Origin: CAWATZ01 sp963784995
GTDB lineage: Bacteria > Planctomycetota > Planctomycetia > Gemmatales > Gemmataceae
DNA: 64,000 nt
NCBI GenBank assembly: GCA_963784995.1
Contig: CAWATZ010000003.1
Location: 930,001 to 994,000 of the forward strand
Direction of reading: 5' to 3'
In this document: piece after piece, positions 47,921-57,825 of the stretch
Position numbering within the stretch: the first letter of the stretch is position 1
Layout of the letters: every line of letters starts with the position of its first letter
Made by a program: the position numbers and the translations under genes
Notes under the pieces: generated by a model
Database searches by the model: none
Seen by the model: only the letters and a program-made list of their open reading frames with translations
Told to the model about the DNA's origin: nothing

Positions 47921-48715
47921 ATGGCAGCAACGTTTTGTTGGCAAGAGATCCGACAGAAAAGAAAGGACGTCACCGATTATGTGATTCACTTCACGAGCGC
48001 GACCTCCAATCCTTTGGTGTTAGCGCAAGGGGTGCTATCCCAGATTCTCCGCGATAACCACATCAAGCCCTCGTTCTCGCCGATGACCAACCGGCACAGG
48101 AAGGGGGTGCAGCACAACACAGTGAAAGGGCCCGATCCGGTAGTCTGCTTCACGGAAATGCCGCTCTGGGCCGTCATCAAGACACGGGAGGTTTTCCCGG
48201 ACACGATGGGGTTCGGTATTGCCTACCACAAACGGTGCTTGTACCTGGCTGGCGGCCGGCCGGTCATTTACGGCGATCAGAGCATCGTCGGAACCGAGAT
48301 CAAGCCGGGGGAGCATGGGTACGTCCCCGACCGGGTCATCTACAGTGGCGGGGTCCTTCCGCCGTCACACCAGTACCTTTGGGTCATGTTCGACCCCCAC
48401 GATCCAGATGTGCAGACGCCAAACGTCGATTTTGCATGGGAGCGGGAGTGGCGCATTAAGGTTCACGAACCGGGGCTCCCCGTGGTGCTGAGGGAGGATT
48501 GGCATAAGATTCCTCGGGGCATGATCATCGTCGAAAAGGACTGCCACAAATCGCTCTTCACCGAGCAACTCGCCGAACTGGAGCAACAGAACGCCGATGC
48601 GTATGGTTGGGCGAAGCTCATTCGGGTCGTCTCGCTGCAGACGGTGAAACGCGAGATAGGTGCGGAGAATTACGACTACTCCCGCCTGGAAACGTGGCCC
48701 GAACAGCGGTCCTAA
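47921..48715 (+). CDS. AbiGi-like (abortive infection) family protein, tentative
   Basis: A 264-residue soluble protein. The pattern DYVIHFTSATSNPLVLAQG, then LSQILRDNHIKP, then VVCFTEMPLWAV, then GFGIAYHKRCLYLAGGRPV and FAWEREWRI resembles the AbiGi-type family annotated in abortive phage resistance, and is loosely similar to ADP-ribosyltransferase-like 'HFT...L..IL' starts. Start ATG with GAGGA upstream. It is less GC-rich in codon use than the core genes. It lies first in an accessory run after ileS and before the TPR-CHAT gene. Phage defence is suggested by family and company, not shown. No AbiGii-like toxin partner was identified. Confidence 0.55.
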   Translation: MAATFCWQEIRQKRKDVTDYVIHFTSATSNPLVLAQGVLSQILRDNHIKPSFSPMTNRHRKGVQHNTVKGPDPVVCFTEMPLWAVIKTREVFPDTMGFGIAYHKRCLYLAGGRPVIYGDQSIVGTEIKPGEHGYVPDRVIYSGGVLPPSHQYLWVMFDPHDPDVQTPNVDFAWEREWRIKVHEPGLPVVLREDWHKIPRGMIIVEKDCHKSLFTEQLAELEQQNADAYGWAKLIRVVSLQTVKREIGAENYDYSRLETWPEQRS

Positions 48716-48823
48716 AACAGCGTAGCTGGTTCGCAAGATGTCCAGGCCGTGTTGACTGACATGGGGTTCAAGGCGAGCGACCTCCTCCAGACGAAGCCTG
48801 GGAAACCGAAGGAGGAAGAACGG

Positions 48824-51800
48824 ATGGCAGAACAAAGCCCTGAACAGCGTCTCGCCAGCTGAACCGGCAAGTGGAGCAGTTGTACGCCCAAGGAGAGTAC
48901 CCCGAAGGACTGGAATTGGCCAAGCAGGGATGTGAAGTGGCTTACCGGGTGATGGGAAACGACCACCCCGACACCGCAGCAAACCTCAACAACCTTGGCC
49001 TCCTATTGCAAGCTACCGGAGACTTGCCCGGGCGCGACCGCATCTTGAGCAGGCCTTGGAGATCTACCGCCGGGTGTTGGGCAATAATCACCCCAGCACC
49101 GCAACAGGCCTCAACAACCTCGGCCTCCTTTTGAAAGAGATGGGAGACCTGAATCGGGCGCGGATATACTATGAGCAGGCCCTTGAGATTCGCCTCAGAA
49201 TGCTAGGCAACGATCACCCACGCACCGCAACAAGCCTCAACAACCTTGGTAACCTGTTGAAAGAGATGGGAGACTTGGCTGGGCGCGACCGTACATTGAG
49301 CAAGCCTTGGAGGTTCGCCGCCGAGTGCTGGGCAACTACCACCCCGACACTGCAACAAGCCTCAACAGTCTGGGCTCCCTGTTGCGCACCGTGGGAGACC
49401 TGGCTGGGGCGCGGCTGTACCTTGAGCAGGCCCTAGAGATCCGCCGCCGGGTGTTCGGCAACGACCACCCCGACACCGCCACCAGTCTCAACAATCTGGG
49501 CTCCCTGTTGCGCACCGTGGGAGACCTGGCTGGGGCGCGGCCATACCTTGAACAGGCCCTGGAGATCCGCCGCCGGGTGCTGGGCAATGACCACACCAGC
49601 ACCGCAACCACCCTCAACAATCTTGGTCTCCTGATACGGGCTATGGGCGATTTGGCTGGGGCACGCCCGCATCTTGAGCAGGCATTGGAGATCCGTCGGC
49701 GGATGCTGGGCCATGATCACCCACGCACCGCACAAAGCTTCAACGACTTGGGGCTCCTGCTGGAAGGGTTGGAAGACCTGGCTGGGGCACGGACGCACTA
49801 TGAGCAGGCACTGGAGATCCGCATCGGGGTGCTGGGTAACGATCACCCAGACACCGCAACGAGCTTCAACAACCTGGGTTCCCTGCTGCAAGACGTGGGA
49901 GACCTGGCAGAAGCGGAAATACCTAGAGCAGGCACTGGAGATCCGCCGCCGGGTGCTGGGCAATGATCACCTCGACACCGCAACAAGCTTCAACAACTTG
50001 GGCCTCCTGCTTCAAGCCTTGGGAGACTTGGCTCGGGCCCGACTGTACCTTGAGCAGGCACTGGAAGTCGATGGGCGGCTGCTAGGCAAGGACCACCCAC
50101 GCACCGCAACAAGCCTCAACAACGTAGGTGTGTTGTTGCAGGCAATGGGAGACCTGGCTGGGACGCGGCTATTCTATGAGCAGGCACTGGAGATCCGCCG
50201 CCGGGTGCTGGGCAACGACCACCCCGACACTGCGACAAGTCTCGGTAGCATGGGCCTGCTGTTGCTTGTGTTGGGAGACTTGGCTGGGGCCAAGCCGTAC
50301 CTTGAGCGGACCGTGGAAATCACCGACAGTGCGGGGCAACGACCATCCTGATACCGCAACAAGTCTCAGCAGTCTGGGCTTCCTGCTGCGAGCCATGGGA
50401 AACCAGGCTAGGCGCGGCCATACCTTGAGCAAGCGCTGGAGAACTGCCGCCGGATGTTGGGCAATGATCACCCACACACTGCAACAGGCCTCAACAACCT
50501 CGGCTTCCTTTTGAAAGAGATGGGAGACCTGGCCGGGGCGCGGCCGTACCTTGAGCAAGCTTTGGACATCCCCCGCCGGGTGCTGGGAAACGACCATCCC
50601 GACACCGACGGGCCTCCACATCCTGAGACTGGAGGTCGCGACAGGAGAAATCCACAAAGCTCTCGCGCTCATGCTCTTGGCATCGACGATTGATGATCGC
50701 ATGGTCGGTCAGGTCTTCTCCATCGGCTCTGATCAGCAGCGGTTAATCTTTCTCCGGAAACTGCAGGGCAAACAGGATATTTTCCTTTCGCTGGTCTGGC
50801 GGCACCTGTCTGGCTCGCCCGAAGCGGTGCGGACGGCTCTGGACCTTGTCCTGCGGCGTAAGGCTCTAGGGGCAGAAGCCCTGGCAGCGCAGCGGGATGC
50901 GATTCTCGGCGGCCGCTATCCCCATCTGCGGGAAGCGTTCGAGCAATTGATCCAGTTGCGCCAGCGCACCGCCCAGAAGTTGCTCGCCGGGGCTGCTCTC
51001 GGGGAGGCTCTTGAAATTCACCAGCAGACTCTGCGAAAGTGGCAAGAAGAGCAACAGCAGCGTGAAACGGCCCTGGCCCGGCAGGTTCCCGAGATGAGTC
51101 TGGAGTACCAGCGGCAGAAGGCTGATCGCCGCGCCGTCGCTCTGGGACTGCCGGAAGGGGTCGCCCTCATCGAGTTCGTCCGGTTCGACGTCTTCGACTT
51201 CCACGCCGTGCCTGCCCGTGGCGAACGGAAGTGGAAACCTGCCCGCTACCTGGCCTTTGTCCTGCCTGCCGGCAACCCGGACGAGGTGCAGATGATCGAC
51301 CTGGGTGAGGCTGAACCCATCGACCGCATGATCGCCGACTTTCGAGCTGGCCTCACGGGCGACTCCGAAACACGTGGCATGATGCCGGGGGCTGGTTCTC
51401 CACGGCCAGTGGACTCACCAGGCATCGCGCTCCGCCAAGCAGTATTCGATCCCCTGCGTCCGGCCCTAGGCGAGCGAACCAGGCTACTGTTGTGTCCCGA
51501 TGGCGACCTAAGCCGGTTGCCCTTCGAGGTCCTGCCGGCCGAGGGCGACCGCTACCTGATCGACGACTTCCGGATCAGTTACCTCAGCAGCGGCCGCGAT
51601 GTCCTCCGCTTTGGCGCTCCTTTCACCCGCCAGCCTGCTGATCCCGTCGTCGCGGCTGATCCCGATTTCGATGACGCGAGCGGAGAGGAGCCCGTCGAGA
51701 CCATCCCCGTTCACCCAGGCGGAACGCATCGCTATTCCCCTGACCTGAAGCGCGATCTGAACCTGGCGATGGGGGCAAATCCCTTGCCTGCAACGCGGAT

Positions 51801-52641
51801 TGAAGGCGAACGCATCGCCACTCGGTTGGGGGTGGAACCGTGGCTGGGCAGCGCCGTCCTCGCCGTCCGTTTCCAGACCGCCCCAGACGCCCATGTGGAG
51901 CCCGTCCGTTCACCGCGCATCCTTCATCTGGCCACGCACGGGTTCTTCCTGCAAGACCAGCCGCACGATCGCGAAACGCTGGGCCTCGAAACCCTCAACC
52001 GAGGCGGCAATCACCGGCTTCTCGGTCTGCGTCTGGAGAACCCGATGCTGCGCTCGGGGCTGCTGCTGGCGGGCTTCAACGGCTGGCTCGCGGGCCGCCC
52101 CCTGCCGCCGGCAGCTGGCAACGGCATGCTGACTGCGGAGGACATCACTGGACTGGACCTGCTCGACACGGATCTGGTGGTTCTCAGCGCCTGCGAGACA
52201 GGATTGGGTCAGGTCCACGTAGGCGAAGGCGTGTTCGGACTGCGGCGGGCGTTCGTCGTGGCCGGCGCGAGAACTCTCGTGATGAGCCTGTGGAAGGTGC
52301 CCGACCTGGCCACCGCGATCCTTATGGATCGCTTCTACGAGAACCTGCTCGACCGGCAGCTGCCCCGCGATGAGGCGCTGCGTCAGGCCCAGCTTTACAC
52401 ACGCGACATCACGATTGGCCAGATCCGCGATACCTGGCTGACGCCGGAGATGATCGAGCGGCTGGCGGCAGGAGACTTCGAGGAAGAGTGCAAGTATTAT
52501 CAATGGCTTGAGCAGGCCGATGACTACCGGCCTTTCCAGGCACCGGAGTATTGGGGCGCGTTCATCTGCCAGGGCGAGACGGCGCCGCTCCGCAGCTTGA
52601 ACATCCCCGCAACCCAAGAACCGCCAGCGACGAACGAATAA
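48824..52641 (+). CDS. TPR-CHAT (caspase-like protease) protein, frameshifted in the TPR region
   Basis: The N-terminal half is at least thirteen tandem 42-residue TPR units of the kinesin-light-chain type, with consensus VLGNDHPDTATSLNNLG then LEQALEIRRR. A helical linker (about 50650-51150) follows, then a CHAT domain with the catalytic His in ILHLATHGFF and the Cys in VLSACETGLG, followed by SLWKVPDLAT. About seven single-base shifts, mostly a lost G in a short run, break the TPR part (near 48853, 49027, 49290, 49917, 50330, 50412, 50610); from 50620 to the stop the frame is open. The ATG at 48824 has AAGGAGG upstream; an in-frame ATG at 48761 is possible. Repaired length is about 1270 residues. 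TPR-CHAT proteins act as caspase-like effectors in bacterial conflict systems. Confidence 0.87.
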
Positions 52642-52774
52642 TCCTGCAGACGGGAGGAGGGTTGCCGTTTCTCCTATCTCCCTTGCGGGGGTCAATCGAA
52701 CCGATAAAATCAATCTGGAGCGGCTTCAACTCTCGATGGCCAGACTACCGGGAAAGAGGAATGGGGAGAATACC

Positions 52775-53671
52775 ATGGTTGATTCTCAGACGCCCGACCA
52801 TCTCTTTGCTGAATTCGATCGATTGCGAGCCGATTTCCTCTCCGCAGGCGCCAGGAGGGCGCCCATGAGCTTGATTCCGTCACAGGAGCAAGCGGATCTG
52901 GACACGCATCGCGGCCTGTTGACCGAGCTTGACTCCGTCTTGCGGTCGCTTATCGACTTGTTCCACCAGTTTGGCCCTTACGTTGGCTTTGCGGGGTGGC
53001 TCATCCAGGCTCTCTATAACCGGAAGGTGAAGCAAAAGGTTTTAATCTCCCAGGTTCTCGGTCTTCTGCGTGGTTGGGGCCTGGCTGATGCGGAAACCAC
53101 GCTCCTCAGGAATCTGGCCAAGCAGGAGCTGATCCGTTTGGGGCTTCCAGCAGCGGAAGCTGAAGCAGGTGCGACACAGATTCTGGAGGCGCTTGTCCGA
53201 GAACTTCCTCCAGAACCTGACAACGATGACCCGGTTGCCGTTCAGCAAATGCTGGAAAGCCTTCGGAAACTGGCTGCTTACTCCCAGACCTGGGAGTTCA
53301 AGGAAAAGCCCTATGGTTGCCGCGTCAAAGTGTTGTTGCCGGACAACACCGCACGGCGTGTGCAAATTCACCTTGGTCGTCAAGACGCTGCGGGTCGGCC
53401 TCTCGTGGTATTCATCTCCTCATGTGGCAAAGTTGATGCGCAGAGCATCAAACAGGTCTTGCGGGAGAACACCGACCTTCAATTCGGCGCCTACACCATC
53501 CGGCAGGTAACCGATCCCCAGGGGAATGAGTCCGCATATTTTGCGCTTGAGCATCGTGTGCCGCTGGATGAAGTAACCGATGGACTGCTGGCAAAGGTGA
53601 TTCCCTATCTGGCTTCCAAGGCAGCAGCCCTGGAAGCGGAGGTGTTGCCCAGGCGAAGCAGCCGAAAGTGA
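52775..53671 (+). CDS. protein with C-terminal type III secretion-chaperone/YbjN-like fold, unknown function
   Basis: A 298-residue soluble protein. The N-terminal half is helical (HLFAEFDRLRADFLSAGA, LLTELDSVLRSLIDLFHQFG). The C-terminal half (EFKEKPYGCRVKVLLPD, RPLVVFISSCGKVD, LRENTDLQFGAYTIRQV, YFALEHRVPLDEVTDGLLAK) has the strand and helix order of T3S-chaperone/YbjN-like domains, by eye. GGGGAGAA precedes the ATG at 52775. It starts about 130 bases after the CHAT gene on the same strand and may be a regulator or chaperone of it. I have low certainty on the fold. Confidence 0.6.
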   Translation: MVDSQTPDHLFAEFDRLRADFLSAGARRAPMSLIPSQEQADLDTHRGLLTELDSVLRSLIDLFHQFGPYVGFAGWLIQALYNRKVKQKVLISQVLGLLRGWGLADAETTLLRNLAKQELIRLGLPAAEAEAGATQILEALVRELPPEPDNDDPVAVQQMLESLRKLAAYSQTWEFKEKPYGCRVKVLLPDNTARRVQIHLGRQDAAGRPLVVFISSCGKVDAQSIKQVLRENTDLQFGAYTIRQVTDPQGNESAYFALEHRVPLDEVTDGLLAKVIPYLASKAAALEAEVLPRRSSRK

Positions 53672-53680
53672 ACAATCCCG

Positions 53681-53788
53681 ACCGAGCCCACGCACCAGAA
53701 CCTGGCGGCAGGGAAAGAAAAGCCGCTCAGCCGCCACCGCTGCCCGTTTCCGGAGGTGGATGAATCGCTGATTGATGAGGCCTCTTCC
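53681..53788 (+). pseudogene. duplicated fragment of an ileS 3' region
   Basis: This ~108-base stretch matches 46631-46739 inside ileS, at about 80% by eye. It encodes HQNLAAGKEKPLSRHRCPFP then EVDESLIDEA, against YQNLAAGKDKQVSVHHC...YPEVDESLIDET in the gene. It is on the same strand, so it forms a direct repeat with ileS across the intervening accessory genes. It probably marks the right edge of an insertion or recombination. Confidence 0.8.
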
Positions 53789-53826
53789 CAGGTGACGATC
53801 AGCGATTTTGGCGGTAAAATGCTCGC

Positions 53827-54264
53827 ATGGCAAAGCGTCCGAAATTCAAACGCTCGGTGAAGCGCGGCAGAATCTGCGATTGGCCAGACAGCGTGGGTAC
53901 GCCGGACGACGTGGCGGCGCGTGTAACCTACACGGGAAGCCCGATCCACAAGAGCTATCCGTCACCCGCTGGTCCTCCCGCATTGCGCGCCGATGAGGCC
54001 AAGTGCGACGTTTACGATCCCGCGGTTTGGCCGAGACTCCTGGATGCGCTCCGCCAGGCGATCCGGGCCGGGTGTGTCGGCGAGTTCCGTGGCGCTTTCC
54101 CGAGTCGTGCCTGGGTGTGGATCAACGGGGTCTTGCATGAGGCAAGACTGACCGGTGGGGGCGATTACCATGGCTTCCCCATCAATGATCCGCTGCAATA
54201 CCCCTTACCTGCAGACCGCCTGGAGAACGCACCGCGTGTCGAGATTCCTGTCCATCAACTGTGA
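53827..54264 (+). CDS. small conserved protein preceding the ImmA/IrrE-like gene
   Basis: A 145-residue protein reading VTYTGSPIHKSYPSPAGPP, then LLDALRQAIRAGCVGEFRGA, then WVWINGVLHEARLTGGGDYH. I recognise the pattern YTG...HK..PSPAGPP...L as a small family found beside ImmA/IrrE-like genes in other bacteria, function unknown. Its 3' end overlaps the next gene's start by about 29 bases, so the two are coupled. No strong ribosome binding site precedes the ATG. Confidence 0.65.
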   Translation: MAKRPKFKRSVKRGRICDWPDSVGTPDDVAARVTYTGSPIHKSYPSPAGPPALRADEAKCDVYDPAVWPRLLDALRQAIRAGCVGEFRGAFPSRAWVWINGVLHEARLTGGGDYHGFPINDPLQYPLPADRLENAPRVEIPVHQL

Positions 54265-55559
54265 TCCGATCGACCAGCCGGCCGCCAACGATCCGGTGGA
54301 GCGCCGTACCTGGTGCGCGCTGCAAATTCGGGTTGCGGGCCGAATGGTTTCTCGGGTCTGGGACAAGACGCTCCGCGAGGAGCGTGGAACGCTCTTTCTC
54401 CCTGGTTTCCCCATCGCCCAGTGGCTGGTGGAGAACTGGTGGACGCTGTTGAACGAACCTTCTCCCACTCCTGAAATCCCCAGATACTCGCCGGCTTACC
54501 TCTCCTGGATCAAGCGGCATTGTCTTCGCGCCGCCGAGTCGGGATTGCTCCTGCCGTCGTTGTATCTCTTCAACGATGGTCGAGGTGTTGGCGTCGAATG
54601 GCTGCCTGATGAGCCCGACACAGTTCCGAACATGCCCGGCGCATTCACCGATTCTGGCACTGATCACCTGGACAAAGTGCCGACCGAGGACGTTCTTGCC
54701 CAGTTTGTCAGCGACGTTCTCCGGCGTGTCGAAGAGCTGAACGATGAGCGGATTGACCAGCTGCGGGAGAACTGGCAGGCTATCCGGAGGCGCGGATGCC
54801 GACGAAGCCGCCTTCTGTGTGGTAGCCGGGCGAATGGGTGTGAATCCTTACGATCCGGCGCAAATGACTGAAGAACTCGCCGCTTTCATCGAGAACAGCC
54901 TCAGTGATCCGGAACTTCCATTGGTCCGAGACCTGACCGAAGCTGCGCAACCGGATTCGGTGGCGGCTCAATGGTCATGGGTGCAGCAAACAAGGGCGCG
55001 ATGGAACCTTGGTCCGATTTCCAGGCAGATACCCGTTCCGACTGGCGAAGCGCGGCACTTGCCGTCACGGGAGGGTTACCGCCTGGCCGCCCTCGTGCGG
55101 CAACGCGCTGGTTTGTCCCCATCAGACGCGGTGGCTGACGTGGAAGGCGTGGCCCGCACCGCAGCCGAGGCACCGTTCCATACCGAGGAACAGAACCACG
55201 TACCTGGTTCGGGCGTCCGCGCCGCGGTGGGTTGGAGGGACGACTCCGAGATCGTGGTTGCAGGCCCACGTCCGCAACGCGCGGACAACCAGCGATTCTT
55301 GGCTGCTCGCGGCCTGTATCATGCGCTGTTCGCATGTCAGCGGAGTGAGCGGCTCGTCACCGATGCCTTTACCTGGGACCAGCAGGTTTCGCGTGCTTTC
55401 GCTGCCGAGTTTCTCGCCCCCCAGGAAGCGCTCGCCTCTCGAACAGGGAGCCGGACCGATCGCTCCAAGGTCGAAGAATTGGCGAGGGATTTCGGGGCGA
55501 GCATGCTGGTGATCGAGAAACAGCTTGAGAATGCCGGCGTAACGATCATCGACGAGTAG
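54236..55559 (+). CDS. ImmA/IrrE-like protein lacking a clear HExxH, frameshifted
   Basis: Repaired across one shift near 54795, this is about 441 residues. The N-terminal part (RTWCALQIRVAGRMVSRVWD, LPGFPIAQWLVENWWTLLNE) is in one frame. The part from ADADEAAFCVVAGRMGVNPY to VTIIDE is in the next. The C-terminal region (FLAARGLYHALFACQRSERL, TWDQQVSRAFAAEFLAPQEA) fits ImmA/IrrE-type metallopeptidase families, but the zinc HExxH is not visible, only LYHAL. The GTG at 54236 has GGAGAA 8 bases upstream. Such two-gene units resemble toxin-antitoxin or phage-related regulatory pairs. Assignment is tentative. Confidence 0.6.
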
Positions 55560-55569
55560 CCATCGTGGC

Positions 55570-55730
55570 AGCCAGCCAGCCCCCGAACATCCTGACAGGT
55601 GGCGGGCAGGGACACAACGGACATCCTATGGCATTCCTCCGACACCCGTGGGCTCCTTCTGGCATCTGCCACCGGCAAGAAAAATTGGCAGACAGGCTGG
55701 CAGAGCGCGACCTGGCTCGCCGTGGGGAAC
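55570..55730 (+). repeat. dispersed intergenic repeat A, copy 3 (diverged)
   Basis: Contains CCCGAACATCCTGACAGGTG, GGCGGGCAGGGACACAAC and GGCAGACAGGCTGGCAGAGC, matching 17600-17780 in order. The rest of 55731-55912 carries no gene I can support. Confidence 0.65.
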
Positions 55731-55912
55731 ACGCAAACCCGCGGTCGGTTGTGCGCATTCTGCCGTCCAGAAGGAATGGGAGGAACGCGTCCACCGAAAG
55801 CAGTCCTTCGGTTGCGGACCGATACTGCAATGCGACCGAAAATCCGCTACAACTGTCCCAGGAGCATTCCTCCGAAGATGCCTTCGGATCGAGCCATCGT
55901 GGAGTGACAGCC

Positions 55913-57379
55913 ATGCCGATCGAGACTCAGTGTCCGACCTGCGAGAAACCGTACGTGCTGGCCGACAATCAGGCGGGCAAGCGCGTCAAGTGCCGGCACT
56001 GCGCCGATTCCTTCGTGGTCCGCGGCGCTCCCGGGGCCGATTCCGAAGCCGACGATCGCTCGACCAAGGATGCTCCGTCGGCCCGGTCGGAATCGCGCAA
56101 AAGCTCCAGCAGCGGGGACGGGGACGACAAGGACCGGCGGCCGCGCAAGGTTCTCAAGAGCAACGAGAGCGGCTTCCCCTGGGTGCTGGCCGCCGTCCTG
56201 GGCGGCGTCCTCCTCGTGCTGGTCCTGGGCCTCGTTGGCTTCCTCGTCTTTGTCGCCAGCAGTTCCGGGCCGGGCGGACCCGGAGGACCGGGGAACCAGG
56301 TGTTTGACCCGACCAACGTCTTCGCCGAGGTCAAGACCATCGACAACGCCCTGGCGCTGCTCGGTCAGCAGGATGCCGGGCAACGCCGCAAGGGCGCGGA
56401 CTGGCTTGCCAGGCAAAAGGTCGATTCCGGGCGCCAGAAGGAAGTGGCCCGGGCCCTGGAGAAACACAAGGACGATCCGGATGGCTGGACCCGCGAGGCG
56501 ATCCTCAAGGCCCTGGCCGTCTGGGGCGACAGGGAGAGCATGCAGGTGTTCCTGGACATCGCCGACACCGGCAAGGACAACCCCTGGAACATCGCCCTGG
56601 ATGCCCTGGCCAAGCATCGGGAACTCCGGGCGGCCCCCTTCGCCGCCCGCGACCTGGCCCAGTGGGGACGCGGCGACAAGTGTGCCGCGGTCCTCTCGGC
56701 CATTGGGAAACCGGCGGAGAAGCACGTGGTGCCGCTGCTGAACCACCGCGACGACGGCGTCCGCAGAAAGGCGGCGGACTGGCTGAAGCAGTGGAAAACC
56801 AGGTCGGAGGTGCTGAACGCCCAGAGCCTGGCCGACCTGAAAGGCGACGATGCCCCGGTCCGCCAGCACGCGGCAGAGCATTTTGCCCGGACCGCCGTCG
56901 ATCCCAAGATCCAGGTCGAAGTGGCCAGGGCGCTGGAGCCGGCTGCGCTCAGCCCGGAGCGCGGCCTCCGCGATGCGGGAATCAAGGCCTTGCTGGTGTG
57001 GGCGACCAGGGACTCGGCCGGCACCCTCAACGCGATCATGGAAACGGACCGTGGCAACCGCGACAGGACGATGACCTTGCTGGCGGGGTGGAAGGACGAG
57101 AAGGCCCTGGTCTACGTCGTCAGCCTGTTCGGTTCCACCAACGCGGCCGACCGGCGGATGGCGGAGAAGGCCCTGAAAACCTATGGCGCCCTGGCGGAGG
57201 TGCCGATCCAGCCGCTGCTCCAGGACAAGAACACCCTCATCCGGCGGGACACGGCCAAGCTCCTGGGCGAGATCGGCACCAAGGCCTCCCTCCCCGCACT
57301 CCAGCAGGCGAAGGAGAAAGACCGCGCCATCGCCGCCATCGCACAGAAGGCCATTGACGAGATCAACAAGCGGAAATGA
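55913..57379 (+). CDS. zinc-ribbon, single-span membrane protein with HEAT repeats
   Basis: A 488-residue protein. An N-terminal MJ0042-like zinc ribbon has two CxxC pairs (TQCPTCEKPYVLAD, VKCRHC), followed by a Ser- and Lys-rich linker and one membrane span (FPWVLAAVLGGVLLVLVLGL). The C-terminal ~340 residues form HEAT-like helical repeats (ALALLGQQDAGQRRKGADWL, DDGVRRKAADWLKQW, LIRRDTAKLLGEIG). This is a typical planctomycete architecture, likely a membrane-tethered scaffold. It appears to be a single gene with no operon partner; a run of palindromic repeats follows its stop. Confidence 0.85.
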   Translation: MPIETQCPTCEKPYVLADNQAGKRVKCRHCADSFVVRGAPGADSEADDRSTKDAPSARSESRKSSSSGDGDDKDRRPRKVLKSNESGFPWVLAAVLGGVLLVLVLGLVGFLVFVASSSGPGGPGGPGNQVFDPTNVFAEVKTIDNALALLGQQDAGQRRKGADWLARQKVDSGRQKEVARALEKHKDDPDGWTREAILKALAVWGDRESMQVFLDIADTGKDNPWNIALDALAKHRELRAAPFAARDLAQWGRGDKCAAVLSAIGKPAEKHVVPLLNHRDDGVRRKAADWLKQWKTRSEVLNAQSLADLKGDDAPVRQHAAEHFARTAVDPKIQVEVARALEPAALSPERGLRDAGIKALLVWATRDSAGTLNAIMETDRGNRDRTMTLLAGWKDEKALVYVVSLFGSTNAADRRMAEKALKTYGALAEVPIQPLLQDKNTLIRRDTAKLLGEIGTKASLPALQQAKEKDRAIAAIAQKAIDEINKRK

Positions 57380-57390
57380 GCGGGATTGCT

Positions 57391-57580
57391 TCTCTCCCCT
57401 TGTGGGAGAGGGGTTGGGGGTGAGGGGTTTTTCTCCCCTCTCCCCTTGTGGGAGAGGGGTTGGGGGTGAGGGGGTTGGCTTTTGATTTATCGTTTCGCGT
57501 TCAGCCAGCCCAGCGCGAAACGATAAATCAGAAGAGACCCCTCACCCCCAACCCCTCTCCCCAGCGGGGAGAGGGGAGAA
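57391..57580. repeat. nested array of CTCTCCCC palindromic repeats (two direct, one inverted)
   Basis: Direct copies at 57391-57427 and 57433-57472 and an inverted copy at 57536-57580 enclose a second inverted repeat (17-bp arms at 57483-57499 and 57514-57530). The whole can fold into one large stem. It lies between convergent genes and probably ends transcription from both sides. Confidence 0.88.
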
Positions 57581-57583
57581 AGG

Positions 57584-57805
57584 CTACTGTCTGCCGATCT
57601 TCCGGCACATCGGCCCGCAAGGCGGCGTGCTGGGATCGCAGCCCATCGGCAGAGAGGCGGTGGTGGTCTGCGGCCGGGCGGGCAAGCTCAGGTGGCGATG
57701 CAGCTGCCGGCCGCGGCACTGCGGACATTCGACCTCCTCGCCGTCAAACACCAGCGTCTCGAACTCGTGCTCGCAGGACTCGCAGACGTATTCGTACAGG
57801 GGCAT
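57584..57805 (-). CDS. FmdB-family zinc-ribbon protein
   Basis: A 73-residue protein beginning MPLYEYVCESCEHEFETLVF, then VECPQCRGRQLHRHLSLPA, the FmdB/Zn-ribbon signature with two CxxC pairs. Family members are small regulators or chaperones of unknown role. The C-terminal MGCDPSTPPCGPMCRKIG adds three more cysteines, as in many planctomycete versions. It lies 20 bases after the rhomboid gene and is probably co-transcribed. Confidence 0.88.
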   Translation of the reverse strand: MPLYEYVCESCEHEFETLVFDGEEVECPQCRGRQLHRHLSLPARPQTTTASLPMGCDPSTPPCGPMCRKIGRQ

Positions 57806-57825
57806 GACAGCACTCTCCTTTTCGA

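Noticed and set aside
48950..50620. Regular ~126-base DNA repeats that might be a CRISPR array
   Set aside because: The spacing equals a 42-residue TPR unit, the repeats are translated, and there are no unique spacers.
54744..55559. Independent gene starting at 54744
   Set aside because: The sequence before the frameshift belongs to the same protein as the preceding frame; a single shift near 54795 joins them better than a second start.
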